From assembly GCA_964355015.1 (NCBI GenBank), contig CAYHCE010000007.1:1-64000 (forward strand): a stretch of DNA of 64,000 bases, in the 5' to 3' direction. The stretch's first letter is position 1; the number at the start of each line of letters is the position of its first letter. This document shows positions 44,824-53,773 of this stretch, piece after piece. This DNA comes from CAYHCE01 sp964355015. GTDB taxonomy: Bacteria; Cyanobacteriota; Cyanobacteriia; PCC-6307; Cyanobiaceae. A program made the position numbers and the translations under genes. The notes beneath the pieces are model-generated. The model did not search any database. It worked only from the letters and a program-made list of their open reading frames with translations, and was not told where the DNA came from.

Positions 44824-46325
44824 GACGGGATCTGCTCGAAGGGAGTGGAGGCCGGAACGGAGGCGTGAAGGGCGGCGGGAAGAGCGGCAATCAGGGTGTC
44901 GGGCAGGGCCAGGCGGTTGGTGACGGCCTCGCTCCAGCCGAGGGTGAGCGAGGGCCAGACACCCCCCAGCAGCACCAGGGCGGAGAGCACCACCGCCGGG
45001 AACCGCTCGGACCAGGTGGTGCGTGGGTAGAGGGCTCTGGCATTGTCGAGCCGACCGAAGCCCACCCGGTTGAACAGCCGCACCGCATAGACGGCGGTGA
45101 GCCCGGAGGCCAACAGGCAGCCCAGGGTGGGCAGCGGGAACTGGGTCCAGCTGCCCTGGAAGACCACCAGCTCGGCCACGAAACCCACCATGCCGGGCAG
45201 ACCCGCTGCCGCCATCAGGGCCAGCAGAAACAGACCGAGCGTGAAGGGAAGTCCGCGCAGGGGGTTGAGCAGGCCCGAGAGTTCGGCGATCTCGGTGGTG
45301 CCCGTCTTGGCCTCGATCATGCCCACGAGGCAGAACAGCAGGGCCACGATCATGCCGTGCGCCAGCACCTGCGCCACCGCCCCCTGCAGACTCAGGGGAG
45401 TGGCGGCTGCGAGGGCGAGCACCAGCAGGCCCATATGGCCCAGGGAGCTGTAGGCCACCAGCCGGCGCATCTCCGTCTGGGCGATGGCGTTGAGGGCGCC
45501 GTAGATGGCGCCGATGGTTCCTGCCACGGCGATCACGGGCGCCCATTCAGACCAGGTGTCACCCATGAAGCCGATGGCGAAGCGGAGCAGGCCGTAGGCC
45601 CCCAGCTTCGAGACGGCACCGGCCAGAAGCATGGCCACGGGGGAGGAAGCCTCGCTGTAGGCGAGGGGCTGCCAGCCGTGCAGCGGCACCGCCGGCAGCT
45701 TCAGTCCGAAGGCCAGCACCAGCAGCGCCAGGATCCAGGGGCGGGCGCCCGCCGGAATCTCGGCCCGGGCCAGATCTTCGTAGGCAAGGCTGAAGCCGTT
45801 GGCATTGAGCAGACCGAGGGCCAGCACCCCGGCCAGCAGCGCGACTCCCGAAACGGCGCCGTAGAGGAGATAGCGGATGGCGGCCTCCTGGCGCCGCTGG
45901 TGACCCCAGATCGCCAGCAGCAGCGTGGTGGGGATCAGCACCAGCTCGAAGGCCAGCACGAACAGAAGCCCGTTACGGGCCAGCAGGGCACCCTGCAGAC
46001 CGAGGTTGGTGGCCAGCATCAGGCCGTAGAACAGCCGCTGACGGGGCAGATCGGGGGCGGCGGCCGCCACGGAAAGCAGGGTCAGAAGGGCGGTGAGGCC
46101 CACCAGGGGCAGGGAGAGACCGTCGAGGCCGAGGTGGAACTCCAGGCCCAGCCGCGGCAGCCAGGCGGCGCGCAGCTCGGCCACCGGCTGGCCGATCAGC
46201 GGCAGCACCAGCAGGGCCTGGACAGCGGCTGTGCCGGCCGATAGCCGGCGGGGCCAGGGCCCCGCCGGAAGCACGATCATCGCCAGCACGGCCGCCAGCG
46301 GAAGCAACAGGAGAGTGAGAAGCAT
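44820..46325 (-). CDS. ndhD3: NDH-1 subunit D3 (CO2-uptake type)
   Basis: 501-residue antiporter-like membrane subunit of NDH-1 with about fourteen helices. Proton-channel features are the Glu in LAFELVLIPTTLLLAIWG, the Lys in FGLKLPAVPLHGWQPLAYSEASSPVAMLLAGAVSKLGAYGLLRF, and HMGLLVLALAA. It carries proton flow that drives CO2 hydration by CupA. The D3 rather than D4 label is by context (fasciclin gene downstream). ATG 46325 is preferred; GTG 46328 also opens the frame. The stop overlaps cupA by 4 bp. Confidence 0.9.
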   Translation of the reverse strand: MLLTLLLLPLAAVLAMIVLPAGPWPRRLSAGTAAVQALLVLPLIGQPVAELRAAWLPRLGLEFHLGLDGLSLPLVGLTALLTLLSVAAAAPDLPRQRLFYGLMLATNLGLQGALLARNGLLFVLAFELVLIPTTLLLAIWGHQRRQEAAIRYLLYGAVSGVALLAGVLALGLLNANGFSLAYEDLARAEIPAGARPWILALLVLAFGLKLPAVPLHGWQPLAYSEASSPVAMLLAGAVSKLGAYGLLRFAIGFMGDTWSEWAPVIAVAGTIGAIYGALNAIAQTEMRRLVAYSSLGHMGLLVLALAAATPLSLQGAVAQVLAHGMIVALLFCLVGMIEAKTGTTEIAELSGLLNPLRGLPFTLGLFLLALMAAAGLPGMVGFVAELVVFQGSWTQFPLPTLGCLLASGLTAVYAVRLFNRVGFGRLDNARALYPRTTWSERFPAVVLSALVLLGGVWPSLTLGWSEAVTNRLALPDTLIAALPAALHASVPASTPFEQIPS

Positions 46326-46355
46326 CACGGGGTGGAGTCGCTGGGTAAGCCGGCG

Positions 46356-48179
46356 TCAGAAGCGCAGCAGGGAGGGCGCCACGGCCGGTTGCCGGATCAG
46401 GATCCAGGCGCCCATCAGCAGCACGCCGATCAGCAGAGTGAGGGCATAGCCCTGCACGCGACCCGAGGTGCTCAGGCTGAGCCGCCGGGCGCCCTGAAGG
46501 GTCAGGCCGCCGCTGCGGTTAGTGAAGCCATCGACCAGCTGGCGATCGATCCAGTGGCTGGCCGCCGCCAGCACCACCACCAGACCCACCACCGTGCGGC
46601 GGTAGAAGCCCTCGGTGTGCATGTCGGCGGCGAGCCAGTGCTGGAGGCCGTCGAGCGCATGGGGCAACCGCAGCCAGGCCAGAGCCCCTCCCAGCAGGGT
46701 GGAGAGCAGCAGGGGAGCGGCCATCGGACCCCAGCCGAACCCCATTCCGGCAGGAGCGAGCAGGATGGGCAGGTGCAGCACCAGCCCCGCTCCCACCATG
46801 GTGGGCAGCACCATCAGCCAGAGCACTTCGGCGGAGCGGATGGTGAACGCCGAAGGCTGACCGCCCCAGATCAGCCGGAACATGCGCACCAGGCAGGCGC
46901 TGATCAGGGCGTTGGTGAGCAACAGCACACCGAGCAGCACCGAAGGTGCCCTGCCGCTGATCAGGGCATCGGCCAGCTGGAGGAGGGCGTCGAACCCGGC
47001 CAGTGGTGGCAGGGCCACCAGGCTGGCCGCCCCCACGAGAAAGGCGATCCCCATCAGCGGGCGCCGCGACCACAGGCCTCCGAGCTGGGTGAGGTCCTGG
47101 GTGACGTTGCTGGAGATCACGGTGCCCACCGCCATCACCAGCAGGGCCATCGGCAGGGGGTAGACGAGCAGCATGTGCGAGGCCGCGTCCACGGCGCCGC
47201 TGCCCACCGCAAGGAACAGCAGGCCGAACCAGCTGCTCACCAGGAAGGAGAGGGCGCGTTTTGCATCGATCTGGGCCAGGGCGATCAGGGCGCCCACGAG
47301 GGCCGTGGTCCCTCCGACCACCACCAGGAACACCTGAACGGTGGGGCTGATGGCCAGCAGCGGATAGAGCCGCAGCAGTACCCAGGCGCCGCCGGCCACC
47401 ACCACCGAACTGCGCAACACCGTGGAGGGGAGAGGACCTTCCATCGCCTCGTCGAGCCAGAGGTGGAGTGGGATCTGGGCGCATTTGCCCATCGGACCGG
47501 CCACCAGCGCCAGCAGGATCAGGGTGAGGGCCGGGGTGGGCTCCGTGTGGCTGGCCCAGACGGCCAGATCATTGAAGTTCCAGCTGCCCGCCATGGGCAG
47601 CAGGGCGATCACCCCCGCCAGCAGCACCAGGTCACCCACCCGCTTGGTGAGGAAGGCATCGCGCGCCCCCTTGACAACCAGCGACTGGTTGTACCAGGTG
47701 CCGACGATCAGATAGGTGCCCAGGGTGAGCAGCTCCAGCACCACGTAGGAGAAGAACAGCGAGTCGGTGAGCACCAGGGCACAGAGGCCGGCCTCGAACA
47801 CGTTCAGGGAGCCGAAGAAACGGGGCCAGCCCCAGTCCATCTCCAGGTAGCCGATCGCGTACACCTGGGCCAGCAGATGGACGCCGCAGATCATCGTCAT
47901 GGCGATCAGCGCCGCACGATCGATCGTGGCGTCGAAAGGGATCTTCAGTCCCGCCGTCGACAGCCAGGTCCAGCTGAAGGTGAGCGAGCGGCCGCCGCAG
48001 CCGATCCAGGCCAGCAGGCCATGGCCGAACGCCAGCAGATTCATCAGCAGGTTGACGTACCCGGCCGGCCTGGGGCCGGTTCGGCTGATCAGGCCGGGGG
48101 TCCAGAGGAGGGAGAGCAGTCCGCCGAGCAGCGGATAGAGAGGGATCAACCAGGCCGTCTCGAAGAAGGGGACGGACAT
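46356..48179 (-). CDS. ndhF3: NDH-1 subunit F3 (CO2-uptake type)
   Basis: 607-residue NuoL-like membrane subunit. The N-terminal oxidoreductase segment (WLIPLYPLLGGLLSLLW) and VHLLAQVYAIGYLEMD, FFSYVVLELLTLGTYLIVGTWYNQSL, KCAQIPLHLWLDEAMEGPLPSTVL are conserved. The long C-terminal amphipathic helix and last transmembrane segment follow in the final 100 residues. It is the first gene of the cassette. I did not find the LysR regulator (NdhR/CcmR) that often controls it; the 106 bp upstream hold no clear operator that I can recognise. Confidence 0.9.
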   Translation of the reverse strand: MSVPFFETAWLIPLYPLLGGLLSLLWTPGLISRTGPRPAGYVNLLMNLLAFGHGLLAWIGCGGRSLTFSWTWLSTAGLKIPFDATIDRAALIAMTMICGVHLLAQVYAIGYLEMDWGWPRFFGSLNVFEAGLCALVLTDSLFFSYVVLELLTLGTYLIVGTWYNQSLVVKGARDAFLTKRVGDLVLLAGVIALLPMAGSWNFNDLAVWASHTEPTPALTLILLALVAGPMGKCAQIPLHLWLDEAMEGPLPSTVLRSSVVVAGGAWVLLRLYPLLAISPTVQVFLVVVGGTTALVGALIALAQIDAKRALSFLVSSWFGLLFLAVGSGAVDAASHMLLVYPLPMALLVMAVGTVISSNVTQDLTQLGGLWSRRPLMGIAFLVGAASLVALPPLAGFDALLQLADALISGRAPSVLLGVLLLTNALISACLVRMFRLIWGGQPSAFTIRSAEVLWLMVLPTMVGAGLVLHLPILLAPAGMGFGWGPMAAPLLLSTLLGGALAWLRLPHALDGLQHWLAADMHTEGFYRRTVVGLVVVLAAASHWIDRQLVDGFTNRSGGLTLQGARRLSLSTSGRVQGYALTLLIGVLLMGAWILIRQPAVAPSLLRF

Positions 48180-48285
48180 CGAGGCGCGCGCTTGCGTGAA
48201 CGGTCGCGGAAGACTAGGGCCCTGGCTCAGGGCTTGGGTTCAGCCATGAACTTGGGTTGCCTATCGGACCGTTAAGAGCTTGTGA

Positions 48286-48867
48286 TCAGCGGCCCAGCCG
48301 CAGCAGCGAGGCGGTGCTGTGCCGCAGCCAGAGCCAGTAGAGCCCACCGAAGAACAGGGCCGCCAGCAACCCGACCACGCTGGAGCCCAGCAGCAGACGA
48401 GCGCTGAAGCTCATCCCCAGCTGCTGGATCTCCTCCGCCTGGAGCCGGCCGAGATCCGGCCAGACCGGTCCTTCACCCAGCAACAGGCAGCCGATCCGGT
48501 AGTTCAGCCAGTAGAGCGGCAGGGAGGTGAACGGGTTGCTGATCCAGGTCCCGGCGGCGGCGAGCAGATGGTTGCCGCGCACGAGGCTGGCCAGCCCCAC
48601 CCCCAGCACGATCTGCAGGCCGAAGAACGGCAGACAGCCCGTGAACACTCCGGCGGCAAGGCCGCGCACCCGCTGACCATCGCTGCCTTCCTGCTTCCAC
48701 AGCCAGAACAGGGTGCGCCGCAGACGCAGCAAGTGATGCCACAGCAGGGTGCGCCAGCTGCGGCGGACCGAGCGCCTTCGCCTGGGCCGACCCTGGTCAC
48801 GCGGGATCGGGTCCGGGCGGGTCTGGGCTGGGCGGGTCTGGTCTCTGCCGGCGTTGGTGGAGGGCAT
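48286..48867 (-). CDS. DUF2062 membrane protein
   Basis: 193 residues. The N-terminal 50 are very basic (RRRRSVRRSWRTLLWHHLLRLRRTLFWLW), followed by the DUF2062 domain: VRGLAAGVFTGCLPFFGLQIVLGVGLASLVRGNHLLAAAGTWISNPFTSLPLYWLNYRIG, then an amphipathic stretch and a final helix. It has three to four hydrophobic segments. The function of the domain is unknown, though it is often attached to glycosyltransferases. ATG 48867 is the first good methionine; a start further upstream is possible. It diverges from the P-type ATPase gene. Confidence 0.8.
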   Translation of the reverse strand: MPSTNAGRDQTRPAQTRPDPIPRDQGRPRRRRSVRRSWRTLLWHHLLRLRRTLFWLWKQEGSDGQRVRGLAAGVFTGCLPFFGLQIVLGVGLASLVRGNHLLAAAGTWISNPFTSLPLYWLNYRIGCLLLGEGPVWPDLGRLQAEEIQQLGMSFSARLLLGSSVVGLLAALFFGGLYWLWLRHSTASLLRLGR

Positions 48868-48956
48868 GCCTCGGGAGTCCGCTCCGGAACCGAAAGGATG
48901 GGGTGTCAACGCTAGGGGGAGCCGGTGGGGGGATCGGGTCCGGAGGCGCCGTGAGA

Positions 48957-51767
48957 ATGGATCTCACGGCCCTAGATTCCCGCGATCGTTCTGGCCAGCC
49001 TCCCGTGGTTCCCTCCGGTGACCCCGCCTGGCACGCCCTCGCAAGCGATGACTGCCTGACGCGACTGGGCTCCGGTCGCGACGGGCTGAGCACGGCCCAG
49101 ACGGCGGAGCGGCTGGCCCGGTTCGGTCCCAACCGGCTGGAGCTGGCGGCCGGCCGCAGCAACCTGCGCATCCTGCTGGATCAGTTCAGCAACGTGATGC
49201 TGATCATGTTGCTGGCCGTGGCGGGGGTGTCCGCCAGCGTGGCCTTCCTGCAGCAGCGCTTCCCCAAGGACGCGATCGCCATTGCGCTGATCGTGTGCCT
49301 CAATGCCCTGCTGGGTTACGTCCAGGAGAGCCGTGCCCAGCAGGCCCTGCTGGCCTTGCGGCAGATGGCGCAGCCGCTGGTGCAGCTGCGGCGTGACGGT
49401 GAATGGCAGCGCCTGCCGAGCGAGCAGCTGGTGCCCGGCGATCTGATCCGCCTCGAGGCAGGCGACTGCATTGCCGCTGATGCGCGGGTGCTGGAGGCGG
49501 CCGAACTGGGTGTGCGTGAGTCGGCGCTCACCGGCGAGACCGAAGCTGTGTTCAAGCAGGCGGAGCTGGTGCTCGACCCGGGCACCCCGGTGCTGGAGCG
49601 GCGCAATTGCCTCTTTCAGGGCACCGAGGTGGTGCGGGGGCGGGGCCTGGCTGTGGTGACCGGCACGGGCATGGCCACCGAACTGGGCCAGATCGCCGAG
49701 CTGATCAACAGCGCCGGCGGGGAGTCCACACCGCTGCAGCAACGGCTGGATGGGCTGGCCCACGTGCTGGTGGCCTCGGCTCTGGCCCTGGTGGCGGTGG
49801 TGGTGCTGGGGGGATGGCTGCTCGGACAGTCACCGCTCAACCTGCTGGAGGTGGCCCTGAGCATGGCGGTGGCGATCGTGCCGGAGGGCCTGCCGGCGGT
49901 GATCACCGTGACCCTGGCGATCGGCACCCAGCGGATGGTGCAGCGGGCCGCCCTGATCCGCCGCCTGCCGGCGGTGGAGGCGCTGGGATCGGTCACCGTG
50001 ATCTGCACCGACAAGACCGGCACCCTCACCCAGAACCGGCAGGTGGTGCAGGAGCTGCGCTGCGGCTCCGACTCCATCGCGGTCAGCGGCCATGGCTACG
50101 ACCCGAGGGGCACGTTCTCCGCCACACCGCTCCTCCCTCCGGCGGGCAGCTCCCGGGGCTGCAGGGAAGGGGCGGTGGCGTTGCTGCTCAGCGCCGGCGT
50201 GCTCTGCAGCGACGCCGAACTGCGGCAGGACCCCGAGGGCGACTGGGAGGTGCTCGGCGACCCCACCGAGGGCGCCCTGGTGGTGGCGGCGGCCAAGGCA
50301 GAGCTCGATGCCTTCGCGCTGCGGGGACGCTATCTCCGCCGTGGCGAGATTCCGTTCAGCTCCGAGCGCCAGCTGATGGCGGTGTGGGTGCGCGACCCGG
50401 ATGGCAGCCTGCAGGCTCCGCTGGGGGCTGCGGCGGCGGGCTCCCGCCAACTCCTGATCAGCAAGGGCGCGCCGGAGATGATCATCCCCACCTGCAACCG
50501 CTGGCTCAACGGCGATGGCGTGGTGCCGTTGGCGGAGGCCGAGCGGCAGTGGTGGCTCCAACAGGCCCGTGAACTGGCGGCTTCCGGCCTGCGGGTGCTG
50601 GCCTTCGCCTGCGTCCCCCATCACAGCGATCCGGAGCTGGAACTCTGTGAACAGGTGCTGCTCGGCCTGATGGCCCAGCTCGATCCGCCGCGGCCGGAAG
50701 TGAGCGAAGCCGTGGCCCGCTGCCGTCAGGCCGGCATCCGGCCCGTGATGATCACCGGCGACCATCCCCTCACCGCCAGGGCGATCGGGGCCGGAATCGG
50801 CTTGGTGGATCAGCACGCTCAGGTGGTGCTGGGCCGGGAGCTGGAACAGCTGGAGGATCGACCCCTGCGCCAGCTGGTCAGCCACTGCAGCGTCTACGCC
50901 CGTGTGGCGCCCGACCAGAAACTCCGGATCGTCAGGGCGCTGCAGGCCAACGGCGAGGTGGTGGCGATGACCGGCGACGGTGTCAACGACGCCCCGGCCC
51001 TCAAGCAGGCCCATATCGGCGTGGCCATGGGAATCACCGGCACGGCGGTGACCAAGGAGGCCTCCGACATGGTGCTCCTCGATGACAACTTCGCCACGAT
51101 CGTGAACGCAGTGGAGGAAGGCCGGCTTGTCTATGCCAACATCCGCCGCTTCGTGAAGTACATCCTGGGCAGCAACGTCGGGGAGTTGCTCACCATCGCG
51201 GCAGCGCCCCTGGTGGGACTGGTGGGAGTGCCGCTGACTCCACTGCAGATCCTCTGGATGAATCTGGTCACCGATGGCCTGCCCGCCCTGGCCCTGGCCC
51301 TTGAGCCCGGCGAGGAGGGGCTGATGCAGCGCCCGCCGGCGAAGCCCGGCGAATCGATCTTCGCCCGCGGCATCGGCTCCTACATCCTGCGCATCGGCGT
51401 GGTGTTCGCGGCGCTCACCATCCTGTTGATGTTCATGGCCGCCCGCGCCGGGGCCTCCTGGAAGACCATGGTCTTCACCACGCTCTGTCTGGCCCAGATG
51501 GGCCATGCCCTTTCGGCCCGCAGTGATCTTCCCCTGATCCGGGTGAATCCCTTCTCCAACCCCTGGCTGATCGGCGCGGTGGCACTCACCACCGTGCTGC
51601 AACTGGCAGTGCTCTATGTGCCACCTCTCTCGCTCTTCTTCGGTACCGATCCGCTCTCACTGGCAGAACTCGGAGTCTGTGTGGGAGTGAGCGCGCTGTT
51701 CTTCCTCTACCTGGAGCTCGACAAGCTGCTGCGCCGGTGGCGCAGCAGGATGGGGGCGGATACCTGA
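48957..51767 (+). CDS. P-type cation ATPase, Ca2+-type (P2)
   Basis: 936-residue membrane pump. An N-terminal cation ATPase domain (GLSTAQTAERLARFGPNRLE) is followed by the actuator motif LTGET (about 190), ion-site helix 4 IVPEGLPAV, phosphorylation site D352 in DKTGTLTQN, a nucleotide domain with KGAPEMI, hinge TGDGVNDAPALKQA (about 672) and M6 motif NLVTDGLPALAL. This pattern fits SERCA/PMR1-like Ca2+ or Mn2+ pumps and the cyanobacterial PacL type. ATG 48957 has GGAGG ten bases upstream. It probably exports Ca2+ from the cytoplasm. Confidence 0.93.
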   Translation: MDLTALDSRDRSGQPPVVPSGDPAWHALASDDCLTRLGSGRDGLSTAQTAERLARFGPNRLELAAGRSNLRILLDQFSNVMLIMLLAVAGVSASVAFLQQRFPKDAIAIALIVCLNALLGYVQESRAQQALLALRQMAQPLVQLRRDGEWQRLPSEQLVPGDLIRLEAGDCIAADARVLEAAELGVRESALTGETEAVFKQAELVLDPGTPVLERRNCLFQGTEVVRGRGLAVVTGTGMATELGQIAELINSAGGESTPLQQRLDGLAHVLVASALALVAVVVLGGWLLGQSPLNLLEVALSMAVAIVPEGLPAVITVTLAIGTQRMVQRAALIRRLPAVEALGSVTVICTDKTGTLTQNRQVVQELRCGSDSIAVSGHGYDPRGTFSATPLLPPAGSSRGCREGAVALLLSAGVLCSDAELRQDPEGDWEVLGDPTEGALVVAAAKAELDAFALRGRYLRRGEIPFSSERQLMAVWVRDPDGSLQAPLGAAAAGSRQLLISKGAPEMIIPTCNRWLNGDGVVPLAEAERQWWLQQARELAASGLRVLAFACVPHHSDPELELCEQVLLGLMAQLDPPRPEVSEAVARCRQAGIRPVMITGDHPLTARAIGAGIGLVDQHAQVVLGRELEQLEDRPLRQLVSHCSVYARVAPDQKLRIVRALQANGEVVAMTGDGVNDAPALKQAHIGVAMGITGTAVTKEASDMVLLDDNFATIVNAVEEGRLVYANIRRFVKYILGSNVGELLTIAAAPLVGLVGVPLTPLQILWMNLVTDGLPALALALEPGEEGLMQRPPAKPGESIFARGIGSYILRIGVVFAALTILLMFMAARAGASWKTMVFTTLCLAQMGHALSARSDLPLIRVNPFSNPWLIGAVALTTVLQLAVLYVPPLSLFFGTDPLSLAELGVCVGVSALFFLYLELDKLLRRWRSRMGADT

Positions 51768-51777
51768 TCGTTCAGGC

Positions 51778-52020
51778 TCACCCTGCGTTCGCCCTCCCCT
51801 CCGCGGAAGGGTGGGGATGGAGATGGAGTGCGCTGTCGATGGTCGCCAGGCCGATCGTCAAGGCAAGACAGCCGAGCATGACCACCGGAACGATCGGAGT
51901 GGTGCCTCTCCGCAGCTGAACCCGGTTGCTCACACTCGGCAGGACCGGAGCACCGCAGTCGCGGCAGACCAGCCGGCTTTCACCGGCGCCGCGTTGCTGG
52001 CGGCTCAGCTGGGTCACCAT
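51778..52020 (-). CDS. Possible small zinc-ribbon-like membrane protein
   Basis: 80 residues. The N-terminal part carries a single CxxC (LVCRDCGAPVLP), as in half of a zinc ribbon, followed by a 20-residue hydrophobic helix (TPIVPVVMLGCLALTIGLATI) and a His-containing tail. It is convergent with the ATPase gene. Coding is uncertain because no ribosome site is obvious, but the zinc-knuckle-plus-helix layout is not typical of random antisense frames. Confidence 0.4.
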   Translation of the reverse strand: MVTQLSRQQRGAGESRLVCRDCGAPVLPSVSNRVQLRRGTTPIVPVVMLGCLALTIGLATIDSALHLHPHPSAEGRANAG

Positions 52021-52075
52021 GCGGCAGCAGTGTGCGCGCTGCGCGATGATCCGTGCAGGAGTTCTTCAATCCACG

Positions 52076-52357
52076 ATGTTCCGTACGCTCTCGCTGCCTG
52101 GCAGGAGTTACCCCCCCGGCCTCGTTGCCGGAGGATCGGTGCTGATCCTGTTCAGCGCCCTTCTGATCGGGGCTGACAGGGCTGAGGCCCAGCAAACGGA
52201 ACGGTTCTCCCAGCAGCAGTCGAAGCTGCTCGAGATCAATGCCGCGACCCGTTCCTGCCTTCAGGCGGCCAGGGCCTCTACCGATCTCCGCAATTGCATG
52301 AAGACGGAACGTGAGGCCATCCGTGGCCAGCGTACGAAGCAGAAGGATCAAGGCTGA
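52076..52357 (+). CDS. Small secreted hypothetical protein
   Basis: 93 residues with a good signal peptide (basic start, then LVAGGSVLILFSALLIGADRAEA). The mature part is about 55 residues of polar helix with two cysteines (RSCLQAARASTDLRNCMK), possibly a disulfide hairpin. No family recognised. AGGAG lies 14 bases upstream of ATG 52076, somewhat far; ATG 52046 is a second choice. Confidence 0.6.
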   Translation: MFRTLSLPGRSYPPGLVAGGSVLILFSALLIGADRAEAQQTERFSQQQSKLLEINAATRSCLQAARASTDLRNCMKTEREAIRGQRTKQKDQG

Positions 52358-52690
52358 GTCCCGTTCCGCGGCTGCTTCTGCGCAGGGAAGCCTGGGTTCT
52401 GGTGTTGTGGACCCCACTGCCTTGAGCCTCATTCTTGGGCCTCATTCGTGTAGACACGCTGGGGTTGTCGGTCGGATAAGTGGATCCACGTTCCGTGCTC
52501 ACGCAGCGTGCGCTCACGGCCCGTTGAGAGGCCGTCGCGGGAGTGGGCACGTGCGGCGGCGGCTCCAGCCTTCCGATCCGATTTCCTCTGCTGTTCGCCA
52601 GCCCAGGCAGCCGTGCTGAGCTGAACACCTGCCCGCAGGCTCCAGAGGCACCCCCGGGAGGCAGAATCCTGTCGGTTCTGCCGTTCGTCC
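52358..52690. other. Intergenic stretch with no supported gene
   Basis: This precedes the cation antiporter gene. The only structure I notice is a nine-base direct repeat, GCCTCATTC, at 52426 and 52439 with a four-base gap. Open frames here are short and low in coding character. A promoter for the antiporter should lie in it, but I cannot point to one. Confidence 0.5.
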
Positions 52691-53773
52691 GTGCTCAGCG
52701 TCGTCGAGATCATTGTCGGGATCCTGCTGCTGTTCGGCGGCGGCGAACTGTTCGTGCAGGGGTCCGTGGCCCTGGCCCTGCTGCTCGGGATCCCTCAGCT
52801 GGTGATCGGTCTCACGGTTGTGGCCATGGGCACCAGCGCCCCGGAGCTGTTCGTCAGTGTGCTGTCCACCCTTCAGGGAGCCGACGATCTGGCCGTCAGC
52901 AACGTGGTGGGCAGCAACATCTTCAACGTGCTGGTGGTGCTGGGCTGCAGTGCCCTGATCCTGCCCTTGCGGGTGCACAGTCGCTTGATCCGCCGGGATG
53001 TGCCCTTGCTCCTGGCCGTCTCGATGGCCGTGTGGGGCATGGCCTCGCCCGGTCGGGTCACCTGGCAGGCCGGTCTCGCCCTGATGGTGGGCGTCGTGAT
53101 CAACACGATCTGGGAAGTGCGGACCGCCCGTGAGGAAGATGCGGCCGGCGTCGAGGGCGAGATCGATGATTCCGAGGCCGCCGGTGGCTATGGCCCCGCA
53201 CTGGTGAAGCTGGTGGCGGGCCTGGCCCTGCTGGTATGGGGCTCCCAGATCCTGGTGAAGGGCGCCACCGCGATCGCCCTCAGCCTGGGGGTGAGCGAAA
53301 CCCTGATTGGCCTCACGATCGTGGCCGCAGGCACGTCAATGCCGGAACTGGTCACTTCGATCGTGGCGGCCCTGCGCGGCAAGGCCGACCTGGCCATCGG
53401 CAACGTGATCGGCAGCAATCTGCTGAACCAGCTGGTGATCCTGGGCGGCTGCGCCTTCCTCTCCGGCGGACGCGGCCTGAGCGTGGATCCGGTGATGGTG
53501 CAGCGGGATCTGCCGATCATGGTGCTCACCACCCTCGCCTGTCTGCCGATCTTCTGGACCGGTGGCGTGATCACGCGCCGCGAGGGCATGATCCTGATCG
53601 GTCTCTACGGCCTCTATCTGGTCGAACAGATCCTGCCGATCACAGTGCCCGCTCTGGCCACTCCCGTGCGGCTGTTCATGCTCCTGGGGGTGATTCCGGT
53701 CGTCCTGCTGCTGCTGGCCTGGCAGTGTTACCGCTACTGGCACCTCTCCAGGCGGTTCAACGCCGGCAGCTAG
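52691..53773 (+). CDS. CaCA-family Ca2+/cation antiporter (YrbG-like)
   Basis: 360-residue antiporter of two inverted repeats. Alpha-1: VVAMGTSAPELFVSVLST and SNVVGSNIFNVLVVLG. Alpha-2: IVAAGTSMPELVTSIVAA and GNVIGSNLLNQLVILGG. The acidic residues in both GTSxPEL motifs are the ion ligands. A polar cytosolic loop with an Asp/Glu-rich run (AREEDAAGVEGEIDDSE) separates the repeats. It exchanges Ca2+ (or Na+) for Na+ or H+. It starts with GTG 52691. It and the P-type ATPase form a likely calcium-efflux neighbourhood. Confidence 0.92.
   Translation: MLSVVEIIVGILLLFGGGELFVQGSVALALLLGIPQLVIGLTVVAMGTSAPELFVSVLSTLQGADDLAVSNVVGSNIFNVLVVLGCSALILPLRVHSRLIRRDVPLLLAVSMAVWGMASPGRVTWQAGLALMVGVVINTIWEVRTAREEDAAGVEGEIDDSEAAGGYGPALVKLVAGLALLVWGSQILVKGATAIALSLGVSETLIGLTIVAAGTSMPELVTSIVAALRGKADLAIGNVIGSNLLNQLVILGGCAFLSGGRGLSVDPVMVQRDLPIMVLTTLACLPIFWTGGVITRREGMILIGLYGLYLVEQILPITVPALATPVRLFMLLGVIPVVLLLLAWQCYRYWHLSRRFNAGS

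Noticed and set aside
46332..48275. Plus-strand open frame of 647 codons, rich in Gln, His and Gly
   Set aside because: Antisense to ndhF3, whose family motifs are unmistakable; the composition is what hydrophobic GC-rich codons give in the complementary frame.
49830..51602. Minus-strand open frame of 590 codons over the P-type ATPase
   Set aside because: Antisense shadow of the pump gene; no domain visible, and His/Gln/Gly-rich throughout.
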